This document shows positions 25,645-33,043 of a DNA stretch of 58,571 nt, piece by piece. Each line of letters opens with the position of its first letter. The stretch's first letter is position 1. The DNA comes from a virus. The DNA is taken from the IMG/VR virus record IMGVR_UViG_3300036886_000519, positions 1-58,571 of that record. One strand, written 5' to 3'. The notes under the pieces were generated by a model, which had not been told where the DNA came from, did no database searches, and saw only the letters and a program-made list of their open reading frames with translations. The position numbers and the translations under genes were made by a program.

Positions 25645-26201
25645 CAGTAACCGGCGTCCGAGATGGCTTTCGCCATCTTGCGGCGCAGCGCGTTCGTCTC
25701 GCCGGCGAGTATCCGGTGAATCTCTGCTTCACTTTTCGCGGCGGCCACCAGCGGCGCCACGCGATCCGGGTACGCTGACAGCGCATCACCGACGATCGCG
25801 GACCAATGCGCAGCATACTCGCCAGCCTTGGTAGCCTGGATCAACTTCCCGGCGCGCTCCTCATACTCCAACTGCGCCGTCTTTGCCTTGAACGTCTCGC
25901 TTACAGCGCGGGCCCGCAGATATGCAGCGACAGGATCGCTCGATACGTCGGGCTGACTGGGCATGCCCGAACCGCCACGCGCTGTTGTGGGTGGCGCACG
26001 GAGTGGCACCACTTGCGGTCTGGTCGCCTGGTGCAGCGTCTTGCCCGCGAACGTGTTCCTTTCCCATTCCTGGTTCGCCCGCTCCGGATCGATGGTCCCG
26101 TCCGCGTTCGGCGTGATCCGCTTCGTCTTGATCGCCTTCTGGACGGCGCTGAGGGCAACACCGCGCAACCGTGCGTACGCCCGCTGAGAGACTCCAGTCA
26201 T
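25644..26201 (-). CDS. Terminase small subunit (Nu1-like)
   Basis: A 185-residue protein. The N-terminus has a winged or HTH DNA-binding segment (MTGVSQRAYARLRGVALSAVQKAIKTKRI, then DGTIDP...ANQEW) of the kind that recognises the packaging site. A Pro-rich linker leads to a helical C-terminus (AYLRARAVSETFKAKTAQLEYEERAGKLI) for oligomerisation and contact with the large subunit. It opens the late operon. The ATG at 26201 is the first good start. Its stop overlaps the large-subunit start by one base. Confidence 0.85.
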   Translation of the reverse strand: MTGVSQRAYARLRGVALSAVQKAIKTKRITPNADGTIDPERANQEWERNTFAGKTLHQATRPQVVPLRAPPTTARGGSGMPSQPDVSSDPVAAYLRARAVSETFKAKTAQLEYEERAGKLIQATKAGEYAAHWSAIVGDALSAYPDRVAPLVAAAKSEAEIHRILAGETNALRRKMAKAISDAGY

Positions 26202-26312
26202 ATGGATACCTGGCGGTCAGCCAATCTCACGACCGCCGTCATTGAATCTTTCTTCCGAAAAGTCGAACTTCGGCCTTGCTTTCCGCCGCCACCGAAGTGA
26301 TGTATGGGTTCG
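26202..26312. other. Divergent intergenic region
   Basis: This 111-base gap separates the leftward terminase operon from the rightward DUF3489 cassette, so it should hold two divergent promoters. No convincing -35/-10 pair or terminator could be picked out by eye. A cos site is also expected close to a GpA-type terminase, but none could be identified. Confidence 0.3.
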
Positions 26313-26558
26313 ATGCCACGGACCACCAAGACCACCAAGCAAACCGCCGCCGCCTGCTACGCAGAGCGCCACGCCGAGTGCCAGGACCTGCTCAGGCGGA
26401 TCGCGAGCCGCCTGGAGCAACACAAGAAGGAGCAGGCACAGGAGCCCCTCAACTGGGGCTACCCCGGCGACCTCGGCCACATCACGGAAGAACTGGCCTA
26501 CGTCCTTGCCAGCCTCGGCGACCGCAGCGCGGTCGACGCGAAAGGACTGGACTACTAA
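26313..26558 (+). CDS. Small conserved protein of the DUF3489 cassette
   Basis: An 81-residue, basic, helical protein starting MPRTTKTTKQTAAACYAERHAECQ with a central NWGYPGDLGHITEELAYVL segment. From memory, proteins of this type (short, Thr/Lys start, 'NWG.GD..H' motif) are found just before DUF3489 genes on mobile elements. It reads against the surrounding phage genes. A start at 26304, three codons earlier, is possible; neither has a strong ribosome site. The function is unknown. Confidence 0.65.
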   Translation: MPRTTKTTKQTAAACYAERHAECQDLLRRIASRLEQHKKEQAQEPLNWGYPGDLGHITEELAYVLASLGDRSAVDAKGLDY

Positions 26559-26579
26559 CCAACGACAAGGAGAATCACA

Positions 26580-27128
26580 ATGCCCACATTCACAATCGAC
26601 AACGACAACAACATCACTGCCTTCACTGCCGCCGAGCAGGTTTCGGAAGGCCAAGAGCATTTTGCCACCGAGAAGGAACTCTCCAAACTCTCCGCTGGCT
26701 GGCCCATCGCGCGGTTCGTCGAGGTTTGGAACAGCTTCGCCGGCGTGCCGCCCTTCGGCGACCTGAAGCCGGTCAAGAAGTTCACCGACCGCAAGACGGC
26801 GGCGGCCCGGATCTGGAAGGCCATCCAGGTACTGACGCCAACCCCCGCGCAACAGGCGGCCCCGGTCGCGCCGAAGAAGGCCAAGGCGACCAAGCAGACC
26901 CGCGCAAAGGACGCGACGCCCACGGCGCGTGAGGGCAGCAAGAAGGCCCAGGTACTCGAACTGCTCCGCCGCACCGAAGGCGCCACGCTCGCCGACATCA
27001 TGGCCGCCACCGGCTGGCAGAAGCACAGTGTGCGCGGCTTCATCTCCGGCGCACTCGGCAAGAAGATGGGGCTCAAGGTCGAAAGCATTAAGCGCGAAGA
27101 CGGGCAGCGCGCCTACTCGGTGAAATAG
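26580..27128 (+). CDS. DUF3489-domain protein, probable DNA-binding
   Basis: A 182-residue protein. The N-terminal ~75 residues carry a FTAAEQV..G..HFATEKEL sequence and RKTAAARIWKAIQ. A Lys/Ala/Thr-rich linker (residues ~85-115) follows. The C-terminal DUF3489 domain is KKAQVLELLRRTEGATLADIMAATGWQKHSVRGFISGAL, a winged-helix-like domain followed by KKMGLKVES and GQRAYSV. The fold suggests DNA binding and regulation. The ATG has an ideal CAAGGAG site eight bases upstream. It is the middle gene of a rightward three-gene cassette lodged between the early and late phage operons, probably a moron. Confidence 0.8.
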   Translation: MPTFTIDNDNNITAFTAAEQVSEGQEHFATEKELSKLSAGWPIARFVEVWNSFAGVPPFGDLKPVKKFTDRKTAAARIWKAIQVLTPTPAQQAAPVAPKKAKATKQTRAKDATPTAREGSKKAQVLELLRRTEGATLADIMAATGWQKHSVRGFISGALGKKMGLKVESIKREDGQRAYSVK

Positions 27129-27138
27129 GAGGCCATCC

Positions 27139-27447
27139 TTGCCACGCCCCGTACAACACGCACGCGAGTATACCCGCCCCGGCGTCGCCTTCCGCATCCA
27201 CCCCGATCGGAAGGACCGCATGGCCGGTGCGATCGGGACGGTTCTGAACAAGACCGTTCGCCCCAAGTCGGACGTCTTCCAGGAACTGCTCCGCCGCCAG
27301 CAGGAAGACGATGCGCTCGACTCTGCCTATTGCTGGCTGTCCGACGCCTTCCCCGGCTTCTACTTCGGTTTCATCGGCCCCGACGAGCAGGGCTGGCTGC
27401 AGTATGGTTGGATTCCGGAGGGCCAGCCCCAGTACGGTTGCGAGTAA
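27139..27447 (+). CDS. Small unknown protein, TTG start
   Basis: A 102-residue protein that I do not recognise. The N-terminus is basic (PRPVQHAREYTRPGVAFRIHPDRKDR) and the C-terminus aromatic and Gly-rich (FPGFYFGFIGPDEQGWLQYGW). The start is TTG at 27139, chosen because a perfect AGGAGG lies six bases upstream and overlaps the stop of the DUF3489 gene; no ATG fits. Translation is thus coupled to DUF3489. Its stop lies nine bases before a strong hairpin. Confidence 0.6.
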   Translation: MPRPVQHAREYTRPGVAFRIHPDRKDRMAGAIGTVLNKTVRPKSDVFQELLRRQQEDDALDSAYCWLSDAFPGFYFGFIGPDEQGWLQYGWIPEGQPQYGCE

Positions 27448-27455
27448 GCCCTCCC

Positions 27456-27484
27456 CCGCCGCCGGCTTCAACCACCGGCGGCGG
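27456..27484. terminator. Perfect GC hairpin between convergent genes
   Basis: The arms CCGCCGCCGG (27456-27465) and CCGGCGGCGG (27475-27484) are perfect 10-base complements around a 9-base loop. The hairpin lies exactly between the stop of the rightward cassette (27447) and the stop of the leftward early operon (27495), the usual place for a bidirectional terminator. It lacks a U-tract, so intrinsic termination may be partial or Rho-assisted. Confidence 0.6.
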
Positions 27485-27494
27485 TTGTCGTTCG

Positions 27495-27908
27495 TCAATC
27501 CCCACCGTCGGCGTCCCTGACCCTGGCATCCGCTGCCAATGCGGCTATCTTCTGCAAGACGATCTCCTCACGCAGCAGACCGGCGATGGTCCTCATCCCG
27601 ATGTCCTCGACCAGTCTCGTGATCCGCGACTGCAAGGTGTCATCGCGCAACAGGACGGCGGCGGCCTTGGCACTAACCTCCTCCACCAGCGAGGCGAACT
27701 GCCTCTGGATACCCTCCGAGCGCACGTGACACTCCGAACACCGTACGAAGGTCCCGTTGATTCGCAGGAGGATGCGGTTCTCCAACTCGGCGATTTCCTT
27801 GCGCACCTCCGCCACCAATGCACGGTTTTGCAGGCTGACGTAAGTGGCGATCAGCCCTGAAATCAGCCCGATGATCGGAACCGCAAGCTGCAGCACGTTC
27901 CCGTTCAT
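27495..27908 (-). CDS. Single-pass membrane protein with coiled coil
   Basis: A 137-residue protein. Residues ~5-27 (VLQLAVPIIGLISGLIATYVSL) form one membrane segment. The rest is helical with heptad-like charged repeats (EVRKEIAELENRILLRINGTF, LVEEVSAKAAAVLLRD). Such a layout is seen in inner-membrane spanins and other lysis or entry-exclusion proteins, and the gene lies at the end of the early region near late genes. There is no outer-membrane partner in view. The start ATG at 27908 has GGAGGGG upstream and overlaps the previous stop. A CSECH sequence is present but is not taken as a haem site. Confidence 0.55.
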   Translation of the reverse strand: MNGNVLQLAVPIIGLISGLIATYVSLQNRALVAEVRKEIAELENRILLRINGTFVRCSECHVRSEGIQRQFASLVEEVSAKAAAVLLRDDTLQSRITRLVEDIGMRTIAGLLREEIVLQKIAALAADARVRDADGGD

Positions 27909-28096
27909 AATCGCCCCTCCAGGATTCTCAACTCCGCCGACCAGTCCTTCAGCCCCAGGCACAGACCATGCACATCGGGATTGCCTGCCCGCAGCTCGCG
28001 CTCGATCGCCGCTATCTCCCGACGACAGTGATCAATGTCACGCTGCAACTGGCTGTCGCTCAGCGCTGATGTCGCCGAAGCTTCTTCCATCGCCAT
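27905..28096 (-). CDS. Small helical protein, unknown
   Basis: A 63-residue, acidic, fully helical protein starting MAMEEASATSALSDSQLQ, with a coiled-coil-like core (DIDHCRREIAAIERELRAG). Its first 59 bases overlap the end of the DNA methyltransferase gene in another frame, and its stop overlaps the membrane protein start (ATGA). An AAGGAGG site ten bases before the ATG at 28096 supports translation. The function is unknown; position suggests it works with the following membrane protein. Confidence 0.55.
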   Translation of the reverse strand: MAMEEASATSALSDSQLQRDIDHCRREIAAIERELRAGNPDVHGLCLGLKDWSAELRILEGRL

Positions 28097-29294
28097 CGAG
28101 CGTCGCCTCCTTGCCGCTGAATTCCTGGAAGCGCCGGCAGATTACGTCGCAGTACTTCGGCTCCAGTTCGATGAGCCGCGCCTGGCGGCCGGCCTTCTCG
28201 CACGCGATCAGCGTGGTTCCAGAGCCGCCAAACGGATCGAGCACCGTGTCACGGCCCTTGCTGCTGTTCCTGATGGCGCGCTCGACCAACTCGACCGGCT
28301 TCATCGTCGGGTGCAGGTCGTTGACGTGCGGTTTCTTGATGAACCACACGTCGCCCTGGTCGCGGGCGCCGCACCAGAAGTGCTGCGTGCCTTCCTTCCA
28401 GCCGTAGAGGATCGGTTCGTATTGGCGCTGGTAGTCGGATCGCCCCATCGTGAAGGTATTCTTCGCCCACACGACAAACGTGGACCAATGGCCACCCGCA
28501 TCGCGGAACGCCTTCTGCAGCGTGTGGATCTCTGACGAGGACATGCAGACGTAGATTGCGCCCTTGGTGACAGCCAGCATGTTCACGCAGGCGTCGCGCA
28601 GAAACTGCTCGAAGTCTTCGCCGAGGTCGTCGTTTTTGATTGGCCGTGCTTTCCCGCGGAGCTTATCCTTCATCGTCGCCCCGTAATTCACGTTGTACGG
28701 TGGATCGCAGAAGACCATGTCGGCCAGGCCGCCGGCCAGCACCTTCTCGACGATTTCCATCTGCGTCGAGTCCCCGCAGAGTAAGCGATGGTCGCCCATG
28801 ATCCACACGTCGCCAGGCACTGTGACCACAGCAACCTGCGTCTCGGGGACAGCGTCTTCGTCGGTCAGACCCTCTGTGGTCTCCTCGTCGCCGGCCAGAA
28901 TCGTTTCCAGTTCCTCTTGGGAGAACCCGATCAGGTCGAGATTGAACCCACTGACCTCGAGGTCCTGCAACTCGATGCGCAGCATCTCCTCGTCCCATCC
29001 AGCGTTGAGCGCGAGCTTGTTATCTGCCAGCACCAGCGCGCGCCGCTGCGCTTCGGTCAGATGGTCGAGGACGATCACAGGTACCTCGGTCATCCCGAGC
29101 TTGCGGGCTGCCAACAGGCGGGCGTGGCCGGCGATAATGATCCCATCGCTGCCGGCCAGGATTGGCGAGGTCCACCCGAACTCGGCGATCGACGCCGCGA
29201 TCTGGGCGACCTGCTCGGCACAATGAGTGCGGGCATTCCGGGCGAAAGGAATCAGTTTCTCGACCGGCCACGTCGCCACCTGTAGGTTCGTCAT
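28038..29294 (-). CDS. ParB-like / DNA methyltransferase fusion, DPPY (m6A) type
   Basis: A 418-residue fusion. Residues ~1-110 are a ParB/sulfiredoxin-type N-terminal domain (IPFARNARTH, QVAQIAASIAEFGWTSPI, DGIIIAGHARLLAARKLG). Residues ~160-400 are a beta-class DNA methyltransferase with DPPY at 197-200 (motif IV) preceding DPFGGSGTT at 353-361 (motif I). DPPY is usual for N6-adenine methylation. The start ATG at 29294 overlaps the upstream stop (ATGA). It may modify phage DNA against host restriction or regulate gene expression. No cognate nuclease is adjacent, so it is an orphan enzyme. A paralogue with a different catalytic motif lies at 30238. Confidence 0.9.
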   Translation of the reverse strand: MTNLQVATWPVEKLIPFARNARTHCAEQVAQIAASIAEFGWTSPILAGSDGIIIAGHARLLAARKLGMTEVPVIVLDHLTEAQRRALVLADNKLALNAGWDEEMLRIELQDLEVSGFNLDLIGFSQEELETILAGDEETTEGLTDEDAVPETQVAVVTVPGDVWIMGDHRLLCGDSTQMEIVEKVLAGGLADMVFCDPPYNVNYGATMKDKLRGKARPIKNDDLGEDFEQFLRDACVNMLAVTKGAIYVCMSSSEIHTLQKAFRDAGGHWSTFVVWAKNTFTMGRSDYQRQYEPILYGWKEGTQHFWCGARDQGDVWFIKKPHVNDLHPTMKPVELVERAIRNSSKGRDTVLDPFGGSGTTLIACEKAGRQARLIELEPKYCDVICRRFQEFSGKEATLDGDGRSFGDISAERQPVAA

Positions 29295-29566
29295 GCGTTG
29301 TTGGGGTGCGTGGATTTCTGGAACAGGCCCAGCGCATTGTGCAGATCGACGATCCTGGCGATCATCGGCACAACCACGCTCAGCAGTTTTTCCCAACTGA
29401 ATTGCTTTGCCAGGTCCGCACTTGCGTCGAAGCCGGACTTGACCACGTCGAGCACGAGTTCCAGTTTCTTGTTGCCCTGGCCAGGCAGCGGGATCGCTTG
29501 CTCGACCGCCTGGACGGCTGCCAGGACCAGGGGGAAGATTCGGAGAATGATGAGTAGAGTGTTCAT
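29291..29566 (-). CDS. Small protein with hydrophobic N-terminus, holin-like size
   Basis: A 91-residue protein. Residues 2-21 (NTLLIILRIFPLVLAAVQAV) form a hydrophobic helix that could be a membrane anchor. The sequence EQAIPLPGQGNKKLELVLDVV follows, then a helical region. A second moderately hydrophobic stretch (KLLSVVVPMIARIV) is near the C-terminus. Size and layout would allow a holin, but only one segment is clearly membrane-spanning. The ATG at 29566 starts a coupled pair with the methyltransferase. The function is not established. Confidence 0.5.
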   Translation of the reverse strand: MNTLLIILRIFPLVLAAVQAVEQAIPLPGQGNKKLELVLDVVKSGFDASADLAKQFSWEKLLSVVVPMIARIVDLHNALGLFQKSTHPNNA

Positions 29567-29622
29567 TCGTTTTGGCTCCAGTCAGAAGTGGGGCGGCCTG
29601 CAGTAGCCGCCCCGGTTCGAGG

Positions 29623-30192
29623 CTACGCAGTCGCCTTCGGCTGCGCCTGGTTCACGACGTTGCCGATCGCCGTGGTCGCGGTGGCCAGCGCCTGGACGAT
29701 CTGCTGCAGCGTGGCGAGCAACGGCGTAATGGTCGCGTCCACCTGCTTGGCGACGGCGGCGGCGACGGCCTGAGCATCCACGCTCACGCCGGCGGCGCTC
29801 ACATCGGTGGCGCGGTTGGCGGGCACGGCGCCCGCGGTGAGGTTGGCCCCGGAAGCACGCATCACCGGGTTGAGCTCGTCGGTCCACAGCGCATCGGCCG
29901 CGATGTCGGCGTGCCGGATGGCCTGCTTGCCGACCATGTTGGCGGTCTCGACCGCGTTCTGCAGAGCCTGAGACGCGATCTGATTCATCCGCGTCTGCTC
30001 GGTCAGAGCCTGGCGCGCGGCCTGGATGTCCAGGTCCTGGTAGGCGTCGTAGGTCCGCTTGATGTTGGCGTATGTCACCCGTTGGTTCTCGTTGTGGGCG
30101 GCGCCGCCGGTGGCGTTGGCGTTTTTGAAAGACTCGTCCGTCCCGGTCTCGAACTCGCGTTCGGCCTGGTTGGGCGTGGCTACTTCGGGCAT
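29623..30192 (-). CDS. Ala-rich helical protein, unknown
   Basis: A 189-residue soluble protein. The N-terminus is polar and disordered (PEVATPNQAEREFETGTDES), then a long helical, Ala/Gln-rich body (DIQAARQALTEQTRMNQIAS, AVETANMVGKQAIRHADI), and an Ala/Val/Thr-rich C-terminus that could form a coiled coil. I recognise no domain. The ATG at 30192 has an ideal CAAGGAG site. It lies between two ParB/methyltransferase genes, so a role in DNA packaging, modification or nucleoid interaction is conceivable but unsupported. Confidence 0.55.
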   Translation of the reverse strand: MPEVATPNQAEREFETGTDESFKNANATGGAAHNENQRVTYANIKRTYDAYQDLDIQAARQALTEQTRMNQIASQALQNAVETANMVGKQAIRHADIAADALWTDELNPVMRASGANLTAGAVPANRATDVSAAGVSVDAQAVAAAVAKQVDATITPLLATLQQIVQALATATTAIGNVVNQAQPKATA

Positions 30193-30237
30193 GCTAGTTT
30201 TCTCCTTGTCGATTGAATGAAGTGCAACTGCTGTTTC

Positions 30238-31803
30238 TTAGGAAGCCTGACGGCTCCCGTAGAAGGGCGCCGGACCGTGATGCTGAATCCGGCGTGAATC
30301 ACGAAGCCGGGGATTGTCGACCTGCTCCTGCGGTACGCCGCGCGCAGCCGCGACCTCCGAAAGGGGCTGCCCAGTTTCCGCGAGAACGGCTCCCTCGCCG
30401 GCGAGGTTCGCCATGCGCCGCAGGATCACATCGCAGTAGGCCGGACTGATCTCGCACCCGTAGCCGACCCGGGCAAGCACGTGCGCGGCCGCCATGGTCG
30501 TTCCGCTCCCCATGAACGGATCGAAGACGATGTCGCCTGCGTCGGAAAATGCCTTGATGAAGAACTCGGGCAGCGCTCGAGGGAATGGCGCAGAGTGCGA
30601 TCCCTGAGTGCTCTCTGTTGTAGCCTCGATCACGTTGCTCGGCCGCGCAAGGCCCTCATGCCTGCCGTCCATCAGTTTGCGACGCATGTGGCCCCATCCC
30701 TCTGATCCTTGTGGAGGCGACGAGGCTGCTGTCCCACGCGGGCCCGTCCCCAGCAGCCCGCTCCCGGAGTTCGATTTCGGGTTGTCTGGCGAGTAGTCGA
30801 AGCAATCGTCTGAGGGGTGACTCACCGCATCCACACGGAACTTGATTTGCTGCTGGCGGCAGAAGTGGAAGATCGGCTCGAACGCGTTCTTGAAGCGGTT
30901 GCCCCAGCCGCCAGGCACACCGTTATCGGTTTTGCGCCAGCAGAATTCGTCAACAAATCGCCAGCCCCACTGCCGCCGGTGGGCTAACACCAGGTCCATC
31001 ACGTATAGATTCCGCTCGCCTTCATCGGCGTGCGCCTTGATGTTCAGGAAGTAGGATCCGTCCGGTGTCAGCACCGACTCGACGCCGGCCGCCACAGCAC
31101 GGAACCACTCCACGTACTCCTCGGGCGGCACCGGCTTGAACCCGCTCGACGGGTCGTACTCGCGCTGCGTGGCGTAGGGCGGGGACGTGATCGCCACGTT
31201 CGCGCTGGCGCCGGCCATCAACTTCTCGACGGCGGCCTGGTCCCGGCAGTCGCCACAGATCAGACGGTGCGGCCCGATCAACCACACGTCCCCAGGCATC
31301 GTAACCGGCTGCGCGGGAGGTTCCGGAGCCGGTTCCTCCTCGGCGCCGGCGGCTGCCTCTGGTTCCTCGCCGGCCAGCAGCACGCGCAACTCCTCGTCGG
31401 AAAACCCCACCACCGCCAGATCGAACCCATCCATCTCGAGCGACTGCATCTCCTCACGGAGCGTCGCCTCGTCCCACCCCGCGTTCAGCGCCAGCTTGTT
31501 GTCGGCGATTACAAGGGCCCGTTTCTGCGCCGGCGTCAGGTGCGCCAGCACGATGACGGGGACCTCGTCCATCACCAGCTTGCGGGCGGCCAGAAGCCGC
31601 GCGTGGCCGGCGATGATGACGCCTTCGCCGTCCACCAGGATCGGATTCACGAAGCCAAACTCGACGATGGACGCCGCGATCTGCGCTACCTGCTCCGGAG
31701 AGTGAGTCCGCGAGTTCCGGGCGTACGCCAGGAGTCGGCCGGCGGGCCAGATCTCGATGCGCCGCGCCATGGCGGGCGTAATGGCTGCAGGAAGTGTTGC
31801 CAT
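30238..31803 (-). CDS. ParB-like / DNA methyltransferase fusion, SPPY (m4C) type
   Basis: A 521-residue fusion with the same ParB-like N-terminal domain (residues ~15-120: LLAYARNSRTHSPEQVAQIA, GEGVIIAGHARLLAARK) as the 28038 gene. Its methyltransferase half has TSPPY at 206-210 rather than DPPY, the usual mark of N4-cytosine methylation. It ends with a DPFMGSGTT-type motif I. A Pro/Glu-rich linker (~148-168) joins the domains. It is also orphan. The start chosen is ATG at 31803; a GTG at 31860 gives 19 more residues and cannot be excluded. Together the two enzymes could lay down two modifications on the same DNA. Confidence 0.85.
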   Translation of the reverse strand: MATLPAAITPAMARRIEIWPAGRLLAYARNSRTHSPEQVAQIAASIVEFGFVNPILVDGEGVIIAGHARLLAARKLVMDEVPVIVLAHLTPAQKRALVIADNKLALNAGWDEATLREEMQSLEMDGFDLAVVGFSDEELRVLLAGEEPEAAAGAEEEPAPEPPAQPVTMPGDVWLIGPHRLICGDCRDQAAVEKLMAGASANVAITSPPYATQREYDPSSGFKPVPPEEYVEWFRAVAAGVESVLTPDGSYFLNIKAHADEGERNLYVMDLVLAHRRQWGWRFVDEFCWRKTDNGVPGGWGNRFKNAFEPIFHFCRQQQIKFRVDAVSHPSDDCFDYSPDNPKSNSGSGLLGTGPRGTAASSPPQGSEGWGHMRRKLMDGRHEGLARPSNVIEATTESTQGSHSAPFPRALPEFFIKAFSDAGDIVFDPFMGSGTTMAAAHVLARVGYGCEISPAYCDVILRRMANLAGEGAVLAETGQPLSEVAAARGVPQEQVDNPRLRDSRRIQHHGPAPFYGSRQAS

Positions 31804-32085
31804 CTGTTGAGGGGCCCTTCGGCCAACCGTGTCGAACACCGGCGCGGCCAGGGTGACCACCCGCCCTGACCACCCAGTTAAGTGACTCTAACTAGAGACT
31901 TTGTGCCACCTGGCCACCCGCGGCAAATAGTGGCCAGGGAGGACCCAAGATTCGATCCGGCAGTGCCCGTTTGGCGTCGGACGCCACCCGTTGGCGCCCG
32001 GGTGGCCCGTGTTGCGACGTCTGGCTCCGGGTTGGCTGGATGGCCACCCGCCGCCTCGGGCGCGCCTGGCCGCCACTGACCGCCA
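31804..32085. other. 282-base intergenic region with CCACCC repeats
   Basis: No credible gene lies here. It holds five CCACCC hexamers (31857, 31870, 31914, 31984, 32044) and one GGGTGG (32000) within about 195 bases. Two copies sit in the longer form TGGCCACCCG (31911-31920 and 32041-32050). A short palindrome CTCTA-AC-TAGAG lies near 31887-31898. It is upstream of the SPPY methyltransferase gene and could be its control region. Confidence 0.4.
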
Positions 32086-32358
32086 TCACCGCACCTCGAC
32101 GTGCCACTTGCGAATGCGTGCTGCGATGGTGAACGCCGTCTGCTGCGCTGCGGTTGCACCCACGCTGCGGCAGCGCTCCGCTTCGTCCTCCGCGATCTCG
32201 AGGCAGACAGCCTTCGTTGAAGTCACGGCCTGCTCGCGTGCCTCGGTCAAGGCGACCCGCAGTGTTTCGGTGACTCCCTCCGCGTTCTCCTTGGCGGCGA
32301 TGTTCAGTGCGCGGCACACCCGCTCAGCAAGCTTCTCTGGGGTAATCACGCTTGGCAT
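32086..32358 (-). CDS. Small helical protein, unknown
   Basis: A 90-residue acidic, Ala-rich, helical protein starting MPSVITPEKLAERVCRALN and ending AARIRKWHVEVR. I recognise no family. It overlaps the preceding small gene by 13 bases. The ATG at 32358 is preceded by GGAGCGAGACC, a fair ribosome site. It belongs to a run of three overlapping small genes (32086-32857). Confidence 0.5.
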   Translation of the reverse strand: MPSVITPEKLAERVCRALNIAAKENAEGVTETLRVALTEAREQAVTSTKAVCLEIAEDEAERCRSVGATAAQQTAFTIAARIRKWHVEVR

Positions 32359-32537
32359 GGTCTCGCTCCGTTCACCGCTTGCTCGGCGGCGGGTCGCTGG
32401 TCCCGCCGGCCAGCCCATCTGGCCTCCGCCGCCAACTGCCGCAACTCGCGGCGGAAGGGCCAGCCGTTCCACGACGCCACCAGCCCGCGCTCGATTGCGA
32501 CATGCCTGCCGCCCTTGCCGTTCTTACGTACCCTCAT
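32346..32537 (-). CDS. Small basic protein, unknown
   Basis: A 63-residue, very basic protein (MRVRKNGKGGRHVAIERGLV, WNGWPFRRELRQLAAEARWA). The high Arg content suggests nucleic acid binding. Its ATG at 32537 overlaps the upstream stop in an ATGA arrangement, and its end overlaps the next gene by 13 bases. The coupling on both sides supports it as real. The function is unknown. Confidence 0.5.
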   Translation of the reverse strand: MRVRKNGKGGRHVAIERGLVASWNGWPFRRELRQLAAEARWAGRRDQRPAAEQAVNGARPCQA

Positions 32538-32857
32538 GGGTTCACCATGCATCCGGTTACGACCTGCAGAAAGACGGAACGGAGATCGTCGCCGTGTCCC
32601 AGTTGCTTCAGAGACCAGGCGATATGCCCGCCTTCCAGGTGCTCGCGAAAGCTGTATCGGGTGCCACCATAATCTGTGAGGTTAGCGCCGCGCCCCTCAG
32701 CCTCTCGGCGAAACATTACCGCCCGGTTCACATGCCCTTTAGGGTGGCGGACGACGTGGGCAATCAACCCGAGTGCCTGCAAGCGTTTCAGACGCTGCTC
32801 CGATATCTTGTCCTGGAGTTCGCCGTCAGCGTTGTACAGCGGGATCAGTCTCGGCAT
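32534..32857 (-). CDS. Small unknown phage protein
   Basis: A 107-residue protein starting MPRLIPLYNADGELQDKISE, with a winged-helix-like look (EQRLKRLQALGLIAHVVRH followed by a strand) and an aromatic central part (YGGTRYSFREHLEGGHIAWSL). It could bind nucleic acid; no firm family match. The ATG at 32857 begins a run of three overlapping small genes read leftward. Confidence 0.5.
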   Translation of the reverse strand: MPRLIPLYNADGELQDKISEQRLKRLQALGLIAHVVRHPKGHVNRAVMFRREAEGRGANLTDYGGTRYSFREHLEGGHIAWSLKQLGHGDDLRSVFLQVVTGCMVNP

Positions 32858-33043
32858 AGTGATACACGCGTCCCAGAAGGGATGCGAGAAGGAGTTTCAT
32901 GAGAGTCTCGGCTCTCGCAGATTGTTAGGGAGGAGTTCTTCGGAGGGTGCGCTTTGCGCTTGCCTGTCGAACCGCGCCTTCACCGTAAATATACGCAAGG
33001 CGCGGGAAAAGTGTAAACCGATGTGCGGGACAATCGAGGGGGT
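32858..33043. other. Divergent intergenic region
   Basis: This 186-base gap separates a leftward small-gene run from the rightward gene at 33044, so it should contain both promoters. An inverted repeat GAGAG-TCTCGG-CTCTC is at 32901-32916. A nine-codon frame with an AGAAGGAG site starts at 32899 and stops at 32928; it could be a leader peptide but may be chance. The AT-rich patch TAAATATAC near 32986 is a possible -10 for the rightward gene. Confidence 0.3.

Noticed and set aside
26217-27266. Long open frame on the minus strand (349 codons)
   Set aside because: It is the mirror of three rightward genes that have strong ribosome sites and a recognised DUF3489 domain. Its product is Gly/Arg/Leu-rich and resembles nothing.
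27700-27760. CSECH as a c-type haem site (CxxCH)
   Set aside because: A single short match in a helical, coiled protein without other cytochrome features; chance is likely.
31878-32317. Several overlapping frames in the methyltransferase upstream gap
   Set aside because: Their products are low-complexity Arg/Gly/Pro sequences produced by the CCACCC repeats; no ribosome sites.
32899-32928. Nine-codon leader peptide with a strong ribosome site
   Set aside because: No attenuator-like alternative hairpins and no amino-acid run; too short to separate from chance.
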